Part shown: positions 46,159 through 55,313 of the stretch, one piece after another
Layout of the letters: every line of letters begins with the position of its first letter
Numbering within the stretch: position 1 is the stretch's first letter
Notes under the pieces: model-generated
The model's database searches: none
What the model was told of the DNA's origin: nothing
The model's input: the letters and a program-made list of their open reading frames with translations, nothing else
Assembly (NCBI GenBank): GCA_964489885.1
Contig: CAZAZX010000003.1
Coordinates: 1 to 64,000, forward strand
Source: CAKOTZ01 sp964489885
GTDB lineage: Bacteria; Bacillota; Clostridia; TANB77; CAG-508
Direction of reading: 5' to 3'
DNA length: 64,000 nucleotides
Program-made: the position numbers and the translations under genes

Positions 46159-46797
46159 CTAATTTGCTGTTTTAACAGTATTCATTATTTTTAGTATGCT
46201 TCCTTTATTTCCTGGAACGCTACCTTTTACTAATATTACATTTTTATCCAAATCAACTTTAACTACTTCTAAATTTTGGATTGTAACTTTTTCAACACCC
46301 ATATGTCCTGGTAATTTTTTACCCTTAAATACTCTACCTGGTGTTGATGTTGGTCCCATTGAACCTGGTCTTCTATGATACATAGAACCATGTCCCATAG
46401 GTCCTCTATGTTGTCCATGACGTTTAATTACACCTTGAAATCCTTTTCCTTTTGTTATTCCTTGAATGTCAACTTTATCTCCAGCTGTAAAAACGTCTGC
46501 TTTTATTTCTGCTCCAGTTTTTAAATCTTCTACAGAACTTAATCTGAATTCTCTTAAGTGTTTCTTTGGAGCTACATTTATTTTCTTAAACGCTCCCATT
46601 TCAGGTTTGTTTACTTTTTTCTCTTTTACTTCTCCGAATCCTAATTTTACTGCAGTATATCCATCTGTTTCAACTGTTTTTATTTGAACAACTGTACATG
46701 GTCCAGCTTCAATTGCAGTAACAGGGATTACATTTCCTTTTTCGTCGAATATTTGTGTCATTCCGACTTTTCTGCCTATAATTGCTTTGTTCATCAT
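46159..46797 (-). CDS. rplC: 50S ribosomal protein L3
   Basis: This 212-residue protein has GRKVGMTQIFDEKGNVIPVT and GKGFQGVIKRHGQHRGPMGH. Two ATGs are adjacent (46797, 46794); GGAGG lies five bases before the first. Confidence 0.98.
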   Translation of the reverse strand: MMNKAIIGRKVGMTQIFDEKGNVIPVTAIEAGPCTVVQIKTVETDGYTAVKLGFGEVKEKKVNKPEMGAFKKINVAPKKHLREFRLSSVEDLKTGAEIKADVFTAGDKVDIQGITKGKGFQGVIKRHGQHRGPMGHGSMYHRRPGSMGPTSTPGRVFKGKKLPGHMGVEKVTIQNLEVVKVDLDKNVILVKGSVPGNKGSILKIMNTVKTAN

Positions 46798-46862
46798 TTT
46801 TTCCTCCTAACTATTGGCTGACTTTCTTTGCCAGCTTGGTTTGAATTTTAGAAATCTAAACC

Positions 46863-47192
46863 TTATAATTTTATTTCAATTTCTACACCAGCAGGTAAAT
46901 CTAACTTCATTAGATTGTCTACTGTCTTTTGTGTTGGATACAAGATATCAATAACTCTTTTATGTGTTCTCATTTCAAATTGCTCTCTTGAATCTTTGTC
47001 TTTATGTGGAGAACGTAAAATTGTTACGATTTCTTTCTTTGTTGGAAGTGGAATAGGTCCTGATACTTTTGCTCCTGTTTTCTTAGCAGTATCTACTATT
47101 TTTTCAGCAGACTGATCTAAAACTACATAATCGTATCCCTTTAGTCTAATTCTTATTTTGTCACTTCCTACTAATTTGTTTGATGTTGCCAT
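46863..47192 (-). CDS. rpsJ: 30S ribosomal protein S10
   Basis: This 109-residue protein (also NusE) has IRIRLKGYDYVVLDQSAEKI and VSGPIPLPTKKEIVTILRSP. It is the first gene of the long ribosomal operon. A GGAGG precedes its ATG and a 200-nt leader precedes that. Confidence 0.98.
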   Translation of the reverse strand: MATSNKLVGSDKIRIRLKGYDYVVLDQSAEKIVDTAKKTGAKVSGPIPLPTKKEIVTILRSPHKDKDSREQFEMRTHKRVIDILYPTQKTVDNLMKLDLPAGVEIEIKL

Positions 47193-47400
47193 TAATTTCC
47201 CTCCTTAAAATAAATTTCAGGCAAGTCAACAACGCATCCTGGTGTTTCTTATATTACCATTTTTTATGCCTAAGTTTGAATAAACTTAGGTTTTGGATAC
47301 CTTATTCAAACTTTCGCCTGGTCTAAGCCAAGACATACTCTGCAGAAGTTCCCTCCGTAAAAACGTAGCCACATTCTGCTTCATCGCAAATCCATACGCT
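47193..47400 (-). ncRNA. Structured 5' leader of the S10 operon
   Basis: About 205 nt lie between the promoter and rpsJ with no convincing frame. The most obvious element is a 9-bp hairpin, CCTAAGTTT with AAACTTAGG (47269-47277 and 47282-47290). The 5' part (47300-47400) is richer in G+C than the surroundings. Autogenous control of S10 operons by their leaders is known in other bacteria; I did not recognise a named leader class here. Confidence 0.5.
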
Positions 47401-47405
47401 TAATT

Positions 47406-47435
47406 ATTATACACTAGAAATACTAGTAATGTCAA
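47406..47435 (-). promoter_or_regulatory. SigA promoter of the S10 operon
   Basis: On the minus strand TTGACA (47435-47430), 18 nt, TATAAT (47411-47406). Both hexamers are perfect, as expected for the major ribosomal promoter. Confidence 0.8.
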
Positions 47436-47465
47436 CCATTATTTGATATTTTTTACATAAAAAAT

Positions 47466-47510
47466 AGGGGAAACCGCAATACGGCAATTATGCCATATCA
47501 CGGTCTTCCC
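47466..47510 (-). terminator. Terminator of the orphan gene upstream of the S10 operon
   Basis: GGGGAAACCG and CGGTCTTCCC (47466-47475 and 47501-47510) pair, continuing through inner TGCC/GGCA pairing. On the minus strand a run of T follows (CCCCTATTTTTT). The stem is GC-rich compared with the rest of the genome. Confidence 0.85.
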
Positions 47511-47527
47511 TTATCGATTAAAAGGAC

Positions 47528-47845
47528 TCACAGCAGAAAGTGGTTTTTTGCAGTTATTTTTATTACCGGTGTTGGCTTAAAAGACATATCGAACGTCATC
47601 AGTTCAATTGATGTTACAAAGTCACACTTTTTTGGTACACACACCACATAATCTGCAACCACTTTTTCTGACAAGTCTTTCCAATCTTTTTCCTTTGCAA
47701 TGAGTTCATCGAACTTTTTATCAAGACCGTTTTTTTTGCAAAAATTTATTATTCTTTCTTTGCTTTCCATTTCACTTTCTTGATTTTCACTGTAAAGAAA
47801 ATTCTTTCCATCTCTAATGAAATCCTCTAGTTTTTTGTCCTTCAT
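47528..47845 (-). CDS. Hypothetical protein, small orphan gene, possibly acquired
   Basis: This 105-residue, highly charged protein (Lys and Glu about one third) has no membrane span and no motif I recognise. The N-terminal 60 residues are predicted helical (MESKERIINFCKKNGLDKKF), then a beta-type C-terminus. Its ribosome-binding region AGAGAGGAGACAT is identical over 13 bases to that of the foreign metallo-beta-lactamase gene at 59835, and a TCTCTA/TAGAGA dyad surrounds it. It has its own strong terminator. Function unknown. Confidence 0.6.
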   Translation of the reverse strand: MKDKKLEDFIRDGKNFLYSENQESEMESKERIINFCKKNGLDKKFDELIAKEKDWKDLSEKVVADYVVCVPKKCDFVTSIELMTFDMSFKPTPVIKITAKNHFLL

Positions 47846-47932
47846 TAATATGTCTCCTCTCTAGACATCTATTAGAGAAACAACTAATATAATATATATA
47901 AATATATTATGCGAATAAATAATTATGCATTA

Positions 47933-49216
47933 CTACGAAGCATTTTCCTTTTTAGCTACTTTACTTTTTATTTTTTGTTCATTGTTATCAGCAAAAATTA
48001 ATTTAGGTGCTTCATTATTTTCAACAGTCTCACGTGTAATTATGCATTTTTCAATATTTGGATTTGAAGGAATATCAAACATTACATCCCTCATTATATC
48101 TTCAACAATTGAGCGTAAACCTCTGGCACCCGTATTTCTTTCAATAGCTTTGTTTACTATAGCCTCTAATGCATTATCGTCGAATTCTAATTCGACATCA
48201 TCTAATTCAACTAATTTTTTATATTGTTTCATTAACGAATTTTTAGGTTCTGTAAATATTTTTATTAATGCATCTTTATCTAATTCATGTAATGTTGCAA
48301 TAATTGGTAATCTTCCAACAAATTCTGGTATTAATCCAAATTTTAATAAGTCTTGAGGTAGCATTTCACTAAATACCTCATAACGTTTTAACTCTTTAAT
48401 GCTTTCAACATTTGCACCAAATCCAATTGTCTTTTTACCTATTCTATCTTTTATTATATTTTCAAGCCCTTCGAAAGCTCCACCACATATAAATAAAATA
48501 TTTTCAGTGTTTATTTGTATAAATTCTTGATGTGGATGTTTTCTTCCACCTTGTGGCGGAACTGATGCTACTGTACCTTCAACAATTTTTAATAAAGCTT
48601 GTTGAACACCTTCTCCACTAACATCTCTTGTAATAGAAGGATTTTCAGATTTTCTAGAAATTTTATCAATTTCATCTATATATATAATTCCTTTTTCTGC
48701 TTTTTGAACATCAAAATCCGCAGCTTGAATCAATTTTAGTAATATGTTTTCAACATCTTCCCCAACATAACCTGCTTCTGTTAATGTTGTCGCATCCGCT
48801 ATTGCAAATGGAACATTCAAAACTTTCGCAAGTGTTTGAGCTAACAATGTTTTTCCAGAACCAGTTGGACCTAATAAAAGAATATTACTTTTCTGTATTT
48901 CTACATCACTAATTTCCTTCATACTATTTATTCTTTTATAATGATTATATACAGCTACAGCTAATGTTTTTTTTGCATCTTCTTGACCTATTACGTATTC
49001 ATCTAAAACCTTTTTTATTTCTTTAGGTGTTGGAATTTTATCATTTTTTGTTTCATATTCTGTTTCATCATCATAGTTTTCGTCTTCTAAAATATTGCCA
49101 CAAACCTTTATACATTCATCACAAATATATACCCCTGGTCCTGCAACAATTTTTTTTACATTTTCCTGTGTCTTACCACAGAAAGAACATCTTATTGTTT
49201 TATCATTTTTTGGCAT
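47933..49216 (-). CDS. clpX: ATP-dependent Clp protease ATP-binding subunit ClpX
   Basis: This 427-residue AAA+ unfoldase has an N-terminal C4 zinc finger (CSFCGKTQ...CDEC), Walker A GPTGSGKTLLAQ, Walker B IIYIDEIDKI, and the GYVGEDVE pore loop. It follows clpP and tig, the usual clostridial order tig-clpP-clpX. Confidence 0.98.
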   Translation of the reverse strand: MPKNDKTIRCSFCGKTQENVKKIVAGPGVYICDECIKVCGNILEDENYDDETEYETKNDKIPTPKEIKKVLDEYVIGQEDAKKTLAVAVYNHYKRINSMKEISDVEIQKSNILLLGPTGSGKTLLAQTLAKVLNVPFAIADATTLTEAGYVGEDVENILLKLIQAADFDVQKAEKGIIYIDEIDKISRKSENPSITRDVSGEGVQQALLKIVEGTVASVPPQGGRKHPHQEFIQINTENILFICGGAFEGLENIIKDRIGKKTIGFGANVESIKELKRYEVFSEMLPQDLLKFGLIPEFVGRLPIIATLHELDKDALIKIFTEPKNSLMKQYKKLVELDDVELEFDDNALEAIVNKAIERNTGARGLRSIVEDIMRDVMFDIPSNPNIEKCIITRETVENNEAPKLIFADNNEQKIKSKVAKKENAS

Positions 49217-49246
49217 AAGCGCACCCCTTTATTTGAAACAAACTAT

Positions 49247-49846
49247 TTAAGCTTTTCTATCTATGATTCCATCTATTAACCCATACTTTAAGGCTTCCTC
49301 AGCTGTCATATAGTTATCTCTTTCTGTGTCTTTATTTATGACTTCTAATGGTTGCCCTGTTCTTTCGCTTAATAATTTATTTAATTTTTCTCTTGTTCTT
49401 ACCATGTGATCTGCATGGATTTTTATTTCTGTAGTTTGTCCTGATAATCCCCCAGAAATCAATGGCTGGTGAATTAATATTTCAGAATTTGGAGTTGCAA
49501 ATCTTTTTCCCTTAGTTCCTGATGTTAAAAGTACTGCACCCATGCTTGCTGCCAAGCCAACGCAAATTGTTGAAACTGGGCATTTAATATAATTCATTGT
49601 ATCAACTATAGCCATACCATCTGAAATTGAACCTCCAGGGCTGTTTATATAAAATGATATATCTTTATCTGGATCCTCAGACTCTAGGAATAACATTTGT
49701 GCTACTACTAGACTTGCTGAAGCACTATTTACATCCTCTGATAAAAATATAATTCTATCTTTTAATAATCTTGAAAAAATATCGTAAGATCTTTCGCCTT
49801 TGCTTGTTTGTTCTATAACATAAGGTACTAAACTATTTTTAATCAT
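49247..49846 (-). CDS. clpP: ATP-dependent Clp protease proteolytic subunit
   Basis: This 199-residue serine protease has catalytic Ser in GLAASMGAVLL (about residue 98), His in ILIHQP and Asp near INKDTERDNYM. It lies between tig and clpX with 22-30 nt gaps. Confidence 0.98.
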   Translation of the reverse strand: MIKNSLVPYVIEQTSKGERSYDIFSRLLKDRIIFLSEDVNSASASLVVAQMLFLESEDPDKDISFYINSPGGSISDGMAIVDTMNYIKCPVSTICVGLAASMGAVLLTSGTKGKRFATPNSEILIHQPLISGGLSGQTTEIKIHADHMVRTREKLNKLLSERTGQPLEVINKDTERDNYMTAEEALKYGLIDGIIDRKA

Positions 49847-49868
49847 ATGTTAATTCTCCTTTTTTAAA

Positions 49869-51155
49869 TTATTTACTAAATTTTGCATTTTCTACAAGGT
49901 AGTCAATTGTTTTTTCTATTTTTAAAGTATCTGTAATGTATTTAATTAATTCTGCATTTTCTTTCAACTCTTCTGATTTTCTTCCATAAGATTTAGCTAA
50001 TTCTTCAAGTTTTTCATCTATGTCCTTTTCATTAGGTTCAATTTTTGCTTCTTTGCTAATTGCTTCTAGAACTAATCTTGATTTTACAGATTCCTTAGCT
50101 GGTTCATCATATTCCTTTCTAAATTCGCCTTCTGTTTTATTTACAATTTGTAAATATTGTTCAAAATTTAATCCTTGATAGCTTAATCTTGCTTTCATAT
50201 CTTCAATCATATGGTCTTTTTCATGTTCAATCATTCCAGAAGGTATTTCAACTTCAACTGAATCTGTAACAGCTTTTATTGCAGCATCTTCTGTTTCTCT
50301 TTTTGCTCTTTCATCATTTTGTTCTTGAAGTCTTTTTGTAATGCTTGCTTTTAATTCTTTTAATGTGTCAAATTCGCTAACATCTTTTGCAAGTTCATCA
50401 TCTATTTTAGGTAATTCTTTTTTCTTTATTTCATTAACTTTTACCTTGAATACAGCATCTTTTCCTGCTAGTTCTTTAGCAAAATATTCTTTTGGAAAAG
50501 TTACTTTAATATCTTTTTCTTCTCCCTTTTTCATTCCAATTATTTGATCTTCAAAACCTTCTATAAAAGAATGACTTCCTATTGTTAATTCGTGATTTTC
50601 AGCTTTGCCACCTTCAAAAGGTACACCATCTACTGAGCCTTCGAAATCAATAACTGCTATATCTTTGTCTTCTACTGGTCTATCTTCAACAGTAACTAAT
50701 CTAGAATTTTGTTCTGCCATTTTTTCAATTTCTTTATTTACATCTTCGTCAGATACATTATACTCTATCTTTTTTAATTCTATACCTTTATATTTTTCAA
50801 CTTTTACTTCTGGTTTAGTTTGAACAACAGCTGTAAATTTTAAATCTTTTCCTTTTTCCATTTGTTTAATATCAATTTCTGGATTGCTTACAGCATCAAT
50901 ATTGTTTTCTTTAATTTCTTTTTCGTATATTTCTGGTACTAATTCATTGAAAGCATCTTCATAGAAAATTTCTTTTCCATATTGTTTTTCTACAATATTA
51001 TATGGTGCCTTTCCTTTTCTGAAACCAGGTATTGTAAAATATTTTGCATTTTTTGCATATACTGTTTTCATTGCATCTTCAAATAGTTTTGCTTCTATAG
51101 TAAAGCTTAATTTTAATTCATTTGTATTCTTTGTTTTCTCAACTTTAATACTCAT
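49869..51155 (-). CDS. tig: Trigger factor
   Basis: This 428-residue ribosome-bound chaperone has the N-terminal GFRKGKAPYNIVEKQYG ribosome-binding motif, a central FKBP-type domain (AVIDFEGSVDGVPFEGGKAEN) and a helical C-terminus. It is the first gene of tig-clpP-clpX. Confidence 0.98.
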   Translation of the reverse strand: MSIKVEKTKNTNELKLSFTIEAKLFEDAMKTVYAKNAKYFTIPGFRKGKAPYNIVEKQYGKEIFYEDAFNELVPEIYEKEIKENNIDAVSNPEIDIKQMEKGKDLKFTAVVQTKPEVKVEKYKGIELKKIEYNVSDEDVNKEIEKMAEQNSRLVTVEDRPVEDKDIAVIDFEGSVDGVPFEGGKAENHELTIGSHSFIEGFEDQIIGMKKGEEKDIKVTFPKEYFAKELAGKDAVFKVKVNEIKKKELPKIDDELAKDVSEFDTLKELKASITKRLQEQNDERAKRETEDAAIKAVTDSVEVEIPSGMIEHEKDHMIEDMKARLSYQGLNFEQYLQIVNKTEGEFRKEYDEPAKESVKSRLVLEAISKEAKIEPNEKDIDEKLEELAKSYGRKSEELKENAELIKYITDTLKIEKTIDYLVENAKFSK

Positions 51156-51198
51156 TTATTTCAATCCTTCCAAACTTTTTTTGCATTTTAGCTTTTAT

Positions 51199-51226
51199 AT
51201 TATATCATAAAATTCCGAAAATACAA
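51199..51226 (-). promoter_or_regulatory. Promoter of tig-clpP-clpX
   Basis: On the minus strand TTGTAT (51226-51221), 16 nt, TATAAT (51204-51199). The leader is about 40 nt. Confidence 0.5.
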
Positions 51227-51255
51227 GCTTTAAAATAACTTTATATTCAATTAAT

Positions 51256-52491
51256 TTAGATTTTATTTCCTTCTTCAAGCAACCAATCTATCACATTTAT
51301 TTTTCTTATACCATCATAATCTGCATCTAAATCGTCATCCAGTGTCAGAATATATTTAGGATAATTATCATCTATTTTTTTTAGAGGCATTAATTCTCTT
51401 TCCAAAACTTTATTATTTTCTTCGTTATTTCCTCTAGTTGTTAGTGCAACTTGATAATAAATAATATTATCTGGTTTTCTAGCAATAAAATCCACTTCTA
51501 AATCATCATATTTTCCTATAAATACTTCATAACCTCTTCTTAATAGTTCAAGATATACAATATTTTCTAAAATATGTCCCATATCCCTACCAGATTTTTG
51601 TCCCAACATATAATACCTAAGTCCTATATCTACAGCATAATACTTTTCTTGTGTTTTTAACAATTCTCTTCCTTTTATGTCATATCTATTTGCTTTATAT
51701 ATTAGATAGCTATCTATTAATGAATCAACATAATTTGAAATTGTATTATAAGATGAATTTTTTTCTACTCCTTCCAGATTATCACATATACTTTTTATAC
51801 TTGTTCTGTTTCCTATATTATCATATAAATATTTTGTAACTTTTTCTAAAACATTTTTATCTGTAATTCCCTTTCTTTGCATTACATCTTTAAACAAAAT
51901 TGTATTATAAATTCCATCTAAAAACATATTTATGTTATCTGGATTTATTTTATATATTTCAATAGATTGAGGAAATGAACTATATTTTAAATAATTTCTA
52001 AATTTTCTTGATAAATCCGTTTTATCCTCAAAAGCAGAAATGTATTCTTTAAACGACAACGGTAACATTTTTATTTCTATATATCTTCCAGTAAGTAATG
52101 TTGCCAATTCAGAAGAAAATAGATAAGCATTTGAGCCGGTTATGTATAAATCAATATTTTTATTTATAAATAGGCTATCTACCGTTTTTTCAAATTCAGC
52201 TACATTTTGAATTTCATCTAAAAAAATATATGTTTTAGAACCTTGCACTAATCTTTCCTTTATATATTCATATAATTTTTTTCTATCTTGTAATTCTTCA
52301 TAATCAGAATTTTCAAAATTTATTGAAATTATTTGTTTTTCATCTATGCCAGTTTCCTTTAAGTAATCCTGAAACATTTCAAGTAAAGTTGATTTTCCAC
52401 ACCTTCTAATTCCAGTAATTACCTTTATTATTTGTTGGTCTTTAAAATTTTTTAATATAGAAAAGTAGTTTTCTCTGTTTATTTTTTTCAT
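51256..52491 (-). CDS. AAA ATPase with DUF4143 C-terminal domain
   Basis: I chose the ATG at 52491 (MKKINRENYF, 411 residues) because GGAGG lies nine bases upstream. The P-loop is GIRRCGKSTL, Walker B is YIFLDEIQNV, and a sensor-like ITGSNAYLFSSELATLLTGR follows. The C-terminus has the restriction-like DUF4143 segment (YEVFIGKYDDLEVDFIARKP). This family is common in Clostridia in single copies or many paralogues; its role is not established. Confidence 0.9.
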   Translation of the reverse strand: MKKINRENYFSILKNFKDQQIIKVITGIRRCGKSTLLEMFQDYLKETGIDEKQIISINFENSDYEELQDRKKLYEYIKERLVQGSKTYIFLDEIQNVAEFEKTVDSLFINKNIDLYITGSNAYLFSSELATLLTGRYIEIKMLPLSFKEYISAFEDKTDLSRKFRNYLKYSSFPQSIEIYKINPDNINMFLDGIYNTILFKDVMQRKGITDKNVLEKVTKYLYDNIGNRTSIKSICDNLEGVEKNSSYNTISNYVDSLIDSYLIYKANRYDIKGRELLKTQEKYYAVDIGLRYYMLGQKSGRDMGHILENIVYLELLRRGYEVFIGKYDDLEVDFIARKPDNIIYYQVALTTRGNNEENNKVLERELMPLKKIDDNYPKYILTLDDDLDADYDGIRKINVIDWLLEEGNKI

Positions 52492-52573
52492 ACATCTCGC
52501 CTCCATCTATATAATAATTATATATCTTCTTTTGTATTATGGTCAAGTTTTTTCAAAAATATGAAAAAAGTTT

Positions 52574-53512
52574 CTAATTTTTAGAGTTTTTTACTAATTT
52601 TGCTATAAAAAACCCTTCCATAGTTTTAGTTGGCAACACTTTTATTGCATAACTCAACTTATTATCTAAATTTGGCAAAGTATCTCTTATTTCAATATTC
52701 GTTTTTATTAGCTTTATATTGAAATTATTAATTGCCCAATTTAGTATATTTTCGTTTTCTTCCATATTAAGTGTACAAGTTGAATAAACCATTTCTCCCC
52801 CAGCTTTTAAACTATTATATGCACTTTCAAATAGTTTTTTTTGCATTTTTGCTAACTGATTCACTCTTTTGATAGACCAATCTCTATAAGTTCCTGGTGA
52901 TTTTGTTAAAAAACGACCTTCTCCACTACAAGGTGCATCTAACAACACTTTATCAAAAAATTCATTATATTTTTCAAATATTTTTTCTCCTCTTCCATTT
53001 ACTACATCGACAATATCTGCACCTTGAATATCTATATTATATTTTAACCTTTCACATCTTATTTTATCTAATTCATTTGCTAAGATATAACCATTATTTT
53101 GCATCATAGCTGACATTTGTGTGGTTTTACTTCCTGGTGCAGCTGTTAAATCTAATAACCTTTCTCCAGATTTTGGATTCAAAACTATTGGTGGAATCAT
53201 ACTAGATAAACTTTGTAAATATATATAACCTTTTTTGTATATATCTAATGTTTGTATTTCTTTTTCATTTGCATTTTTTATTATTAATGCGTCTTTATAC
53301 CATGGGACTCTTTCAAATTTTATATTAATTTGTTTAAAATATTTCATTAAATCTTGAATATTATATTTTATGCTATTTACTCTCAATGTAGTGTATCTAT
53401 CACTATTCATTCCAATTAAGATTTTATCAACAATAAGTGGAGAATAATTTTCATACAACTTTTCTATAAAATCATTTGGCAATCTTTTTTTAACATCATT
53501 AATTGATAGCAT
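52574..53512 (-). CDS. rRNA (cytosine-5) methyltransferase, RsmB/RsmF type
   Basis: This 312-residue NOL1/NOP2/Sun-family enzyme has SAM motif LLDLTAAPGSKTTQMSA, first cysteine in DAPCSGEGRF and catalytic cysteine in YSTCTLNMEENE. The C-terminal extension of RsmF is missing, so the exact target in rRNA or tRNA cannot be given. Confidence 0.9.
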   Translation of the reverse strand: MLSINDVKKRLPNDFIEKLYENYSPLIVDKILIGMNSDRYTTLRVNSIKYNIQDLMKYFKQINIKFERVPWYKDALIIKNANEKEIQTLDIYKKGYIYLQSLSSMIPPIVLNPKSGERLLDLTAAPGSKTTQMSAMMQNNGYILANELDKIRCERLKYNIDIQGADIVDVVNGRGEKIFEKYNEFFDKVLLDAPCSGEGRFLTKSPGTYRDWSIKRVNQLAKMQKKLFESAYNSLKAGGEMVYSTCTLNMEENENILNWAINNFNIKLIKTNIEIRDTLPNLDNKLSYAIKVLPTKTMEGFFIAKLVKNSKN

Positions 53513-53619
53513 CTTTCTTCTCTCCTTATTCCAATAAATTGTACTATATAATTATCAAAAAATCAAAACCTTTTTCTTTCCATTTAAGTCATACAAAATA
53601 AATTAAATTTATTTTTTTC

Positions 53620-53648
53620 TTGACAAGATTTTATTAAAGGTTTATATT
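53620..53648 (+). promoter_or_regulatory. SigA promoter of the sensor kinase gene
   Basis: TTGACA (53620-53625), 17 nt, TATATT (53643-53648). It lies about 75 bases before the TTG start. Confidence 0.75.
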
Positions 53649-53726
53649 ATTGTCTGCTGGAAAATTAAGGAAATTATTTAAGTATAAATTATTGATTTAT
53701 TTATTGTAAATAGGAGGTTTATAGTT

Positions 53727-54572
53727 TTGAGTAAATTTGTAAAAATATTATTTTTTATTACTATACCAATTGAAATTATATTAATATTTTCACAGTTATA
53801 TTTAATTTTTAATTATAATCAAATGTTGCAAATATTTATAACAATTTTTAATATAATAAATATTTTAGCCATATTTATGCTTTCAATATTTAGTTATAAG
53901 AAAGCAGTAGAACTAAAAACAACTTATGAAAGCTTAGAGGAATCAAAACTGTACAACAAAACACTATTAGTTTTAAATGAAAATGTACGTTGTTTTAAAC
54001 ATGATTTTAGTAATATTATTCAAGCGATATTAGGCTATGTTCAGGCAAATGATTTTGAAGGACTAAAAAAGTATTTTCATCATCTATTAGATGATTGTCA
54101 GAAGCTTAACACTATTACAGCATTAAATCCTAATTTAATAAATAATCCTGCAATTTATAGTCTTGTAACAAATAAATATCAATTAGCTGATTCAAAAGGA
54201 ATTAAATTTAATATAAATATCTTTTTAGACTTGAAAAAACTTAATATAAATATATATGAATTCACTAGAATTTTAGGTGTATTACTTGATAATGCAATTG
54301 AAGCAACAAGTGAGTGTAATGAAAAGGTAATTAATTTTGATATTGAAATGGATGAAAAGAATCATAGGCAATTGCTTATTATTGAAAATACTTACAAAAA
54401 TAAGAATGTTGATATAGAAAAAATTTTTGAAAAAGCCTATACTTCAAAACCTCATAATTCTGGTTTAGGCTTATGGGAAATACGTAAAATTTTAAATAAA
54501 AATAATAATTTGAATTTATTTACAACTAAAAATGAAAAATTTTTTACACAACAATTAGAAATATATTTATAA
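53727..54572 (+). CDS. Orphan GHKL sensor histidine kinase, AgrC/Spo0B-like
   Basis: This 281-residue protein starts at TTG 53727 with AGGAGG ten bases upstream. Two membrane spans (about residues 7-29 and 34-56) are followed by a helical DHp part with FKHDFSNIIQAILGYV (His at about 92) and a GHKL ATPase: ILGVLLDNAIEATSE, SGLGLWEIRKIL. There is no extracellular sensor domain and no response regulator next to it. The terminal ATPase is short and lacks a clear ATP lid. Partner unknown. Confidence 0.8.
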   Translation: MSKFVKILFFITIPIEIILIFSQLYLIFNYNQMLQIFITIFNIINILAIFMLSIFSYKKAVELKTTYESLEESKLYNKTLLVLNENVRCFKHDFSNIIQAILGYVQANDFEGLKKYFHHLLDDCQKLNTITALNPNLINNPAIYSLVTNKYQLADSKGIKFNINIFLDLKKLNINIYEFTRILGVLLDNAIEATSECNEKVINFDIEMDEKNHRQLLIIENTYKNKNVDIEKIFEKAYTSKPHNSGLGLWEIRKILNKNNNLNLFTTKNEKFFTQQLEIYL

Positions 54573-54625
54573 TTAAATTAGAATAGAAAAATTAATTAAA
54601 AATTAGTTTTTCTATTCTAATTTAA
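54573..54625. terminator. Bidirectional terminator between the kinase and the pseudouridine synthase gene
   Basis: A perfect 19-bp stem (54573-54591 and 54607-54625) with a 15-nt loop ends in A/T tracts both ways. It separates two convergent genes. Confidence 0.9.
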
Positions 54626-54626
54626 T

Positions 54627-55307
54627 TTAATTACTTTCTAATATTTTCCAAGAACCTGTTATTTCTGGTAAGCATTTAAATGTCATTATTTCTTTTGTAA
54701 TTGGGTGTGGGAAAGAAAGACTATATGCCCATAGTGTAATTTGCTTTCCTCTGCCTCTTGTTCCATATTTTTGATCTCCATAAAGGCTATGGCCTCTACT
54801 TGCAAATTGTACTCTTATTTGATGATGTCTTCCTGTATATAGTTTAACTTTTACTAAAGATAAATTTATATCTTCCTGATATTTTATTAATTCATATTCT
54901 AACTTCGCATATTTAGAATTTTTCGTACCTTCTTCAACAACTTTACTCAAATTATTTCTTTCATTTTTTAAAAGATAATCTTCTAATATCTCTCTTTTAG
55001 ATTCTATTTTACCATCAACTATTGCAAGATAAATTTTTTCAAATTGCTTTGTTCTTACATATTCACTAAGTCTAGATGCAGCTTTGGACGTTTTTGCAAA
55101 AACCATTACCCCACCAACAGGTCTATCTAACCTATGAACAAGTCCTAAATACACATTTCCCTGTTTATTATATTTTTTCTTTAAGTATTCTTTTATTATA
55201 GTTATCATATCTATATCGCCAGTCTTATCCCCCTGTGATGGTACATTTACCATTTTTTCTACTACTATAATATGATTATCTTCATATAAAACATTTAATT
55301 TTTGCAT
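54627..55307 (-). CDS. RluA-family pseudouridine synthase
   Basis: This 226-residue enzyme has catalytic Asp in GLVHRLDRPVGGVMVFAKTS (about residue 62) and the RHHQIRVQFASRGHSLYGD motif. It has no S4 domain, unlike RluD. Substrate rRNA or tRNA uridine is not identifiable. Confidence 0.9.
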   Translation of the reverse strand: MQKLNVLYEDNHIIVVEKMVNVPSQGDKTGDIDMITIIKEYLKKKYNKQGNVYLGLVHRLDRPVGGVMVFAKTSKAASRLSEYVRTKQFEKIYLAIVDGKIESKREILEDYLLKNERNNLSKVVEEGTKNSKYAKLEYELIKYQEDINLSLVKVKLYTGRHHQIRVQFASRGHSLYGDQKYGTRGRGKQITLWAYSLSFPHPITKEIMTFKCLPEITGSWKILESN

Positions 55308-55313
55308 ATAATT

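Noticed and set aside
53727..54572. Kinase as Spo0B of the phosphorelay
   Set aside because: It has two membrane spans and a GHKL ATPase with N and G boxes; Clostridia generally lack Spo0B. An orphan AgrC-type kinase fits better.
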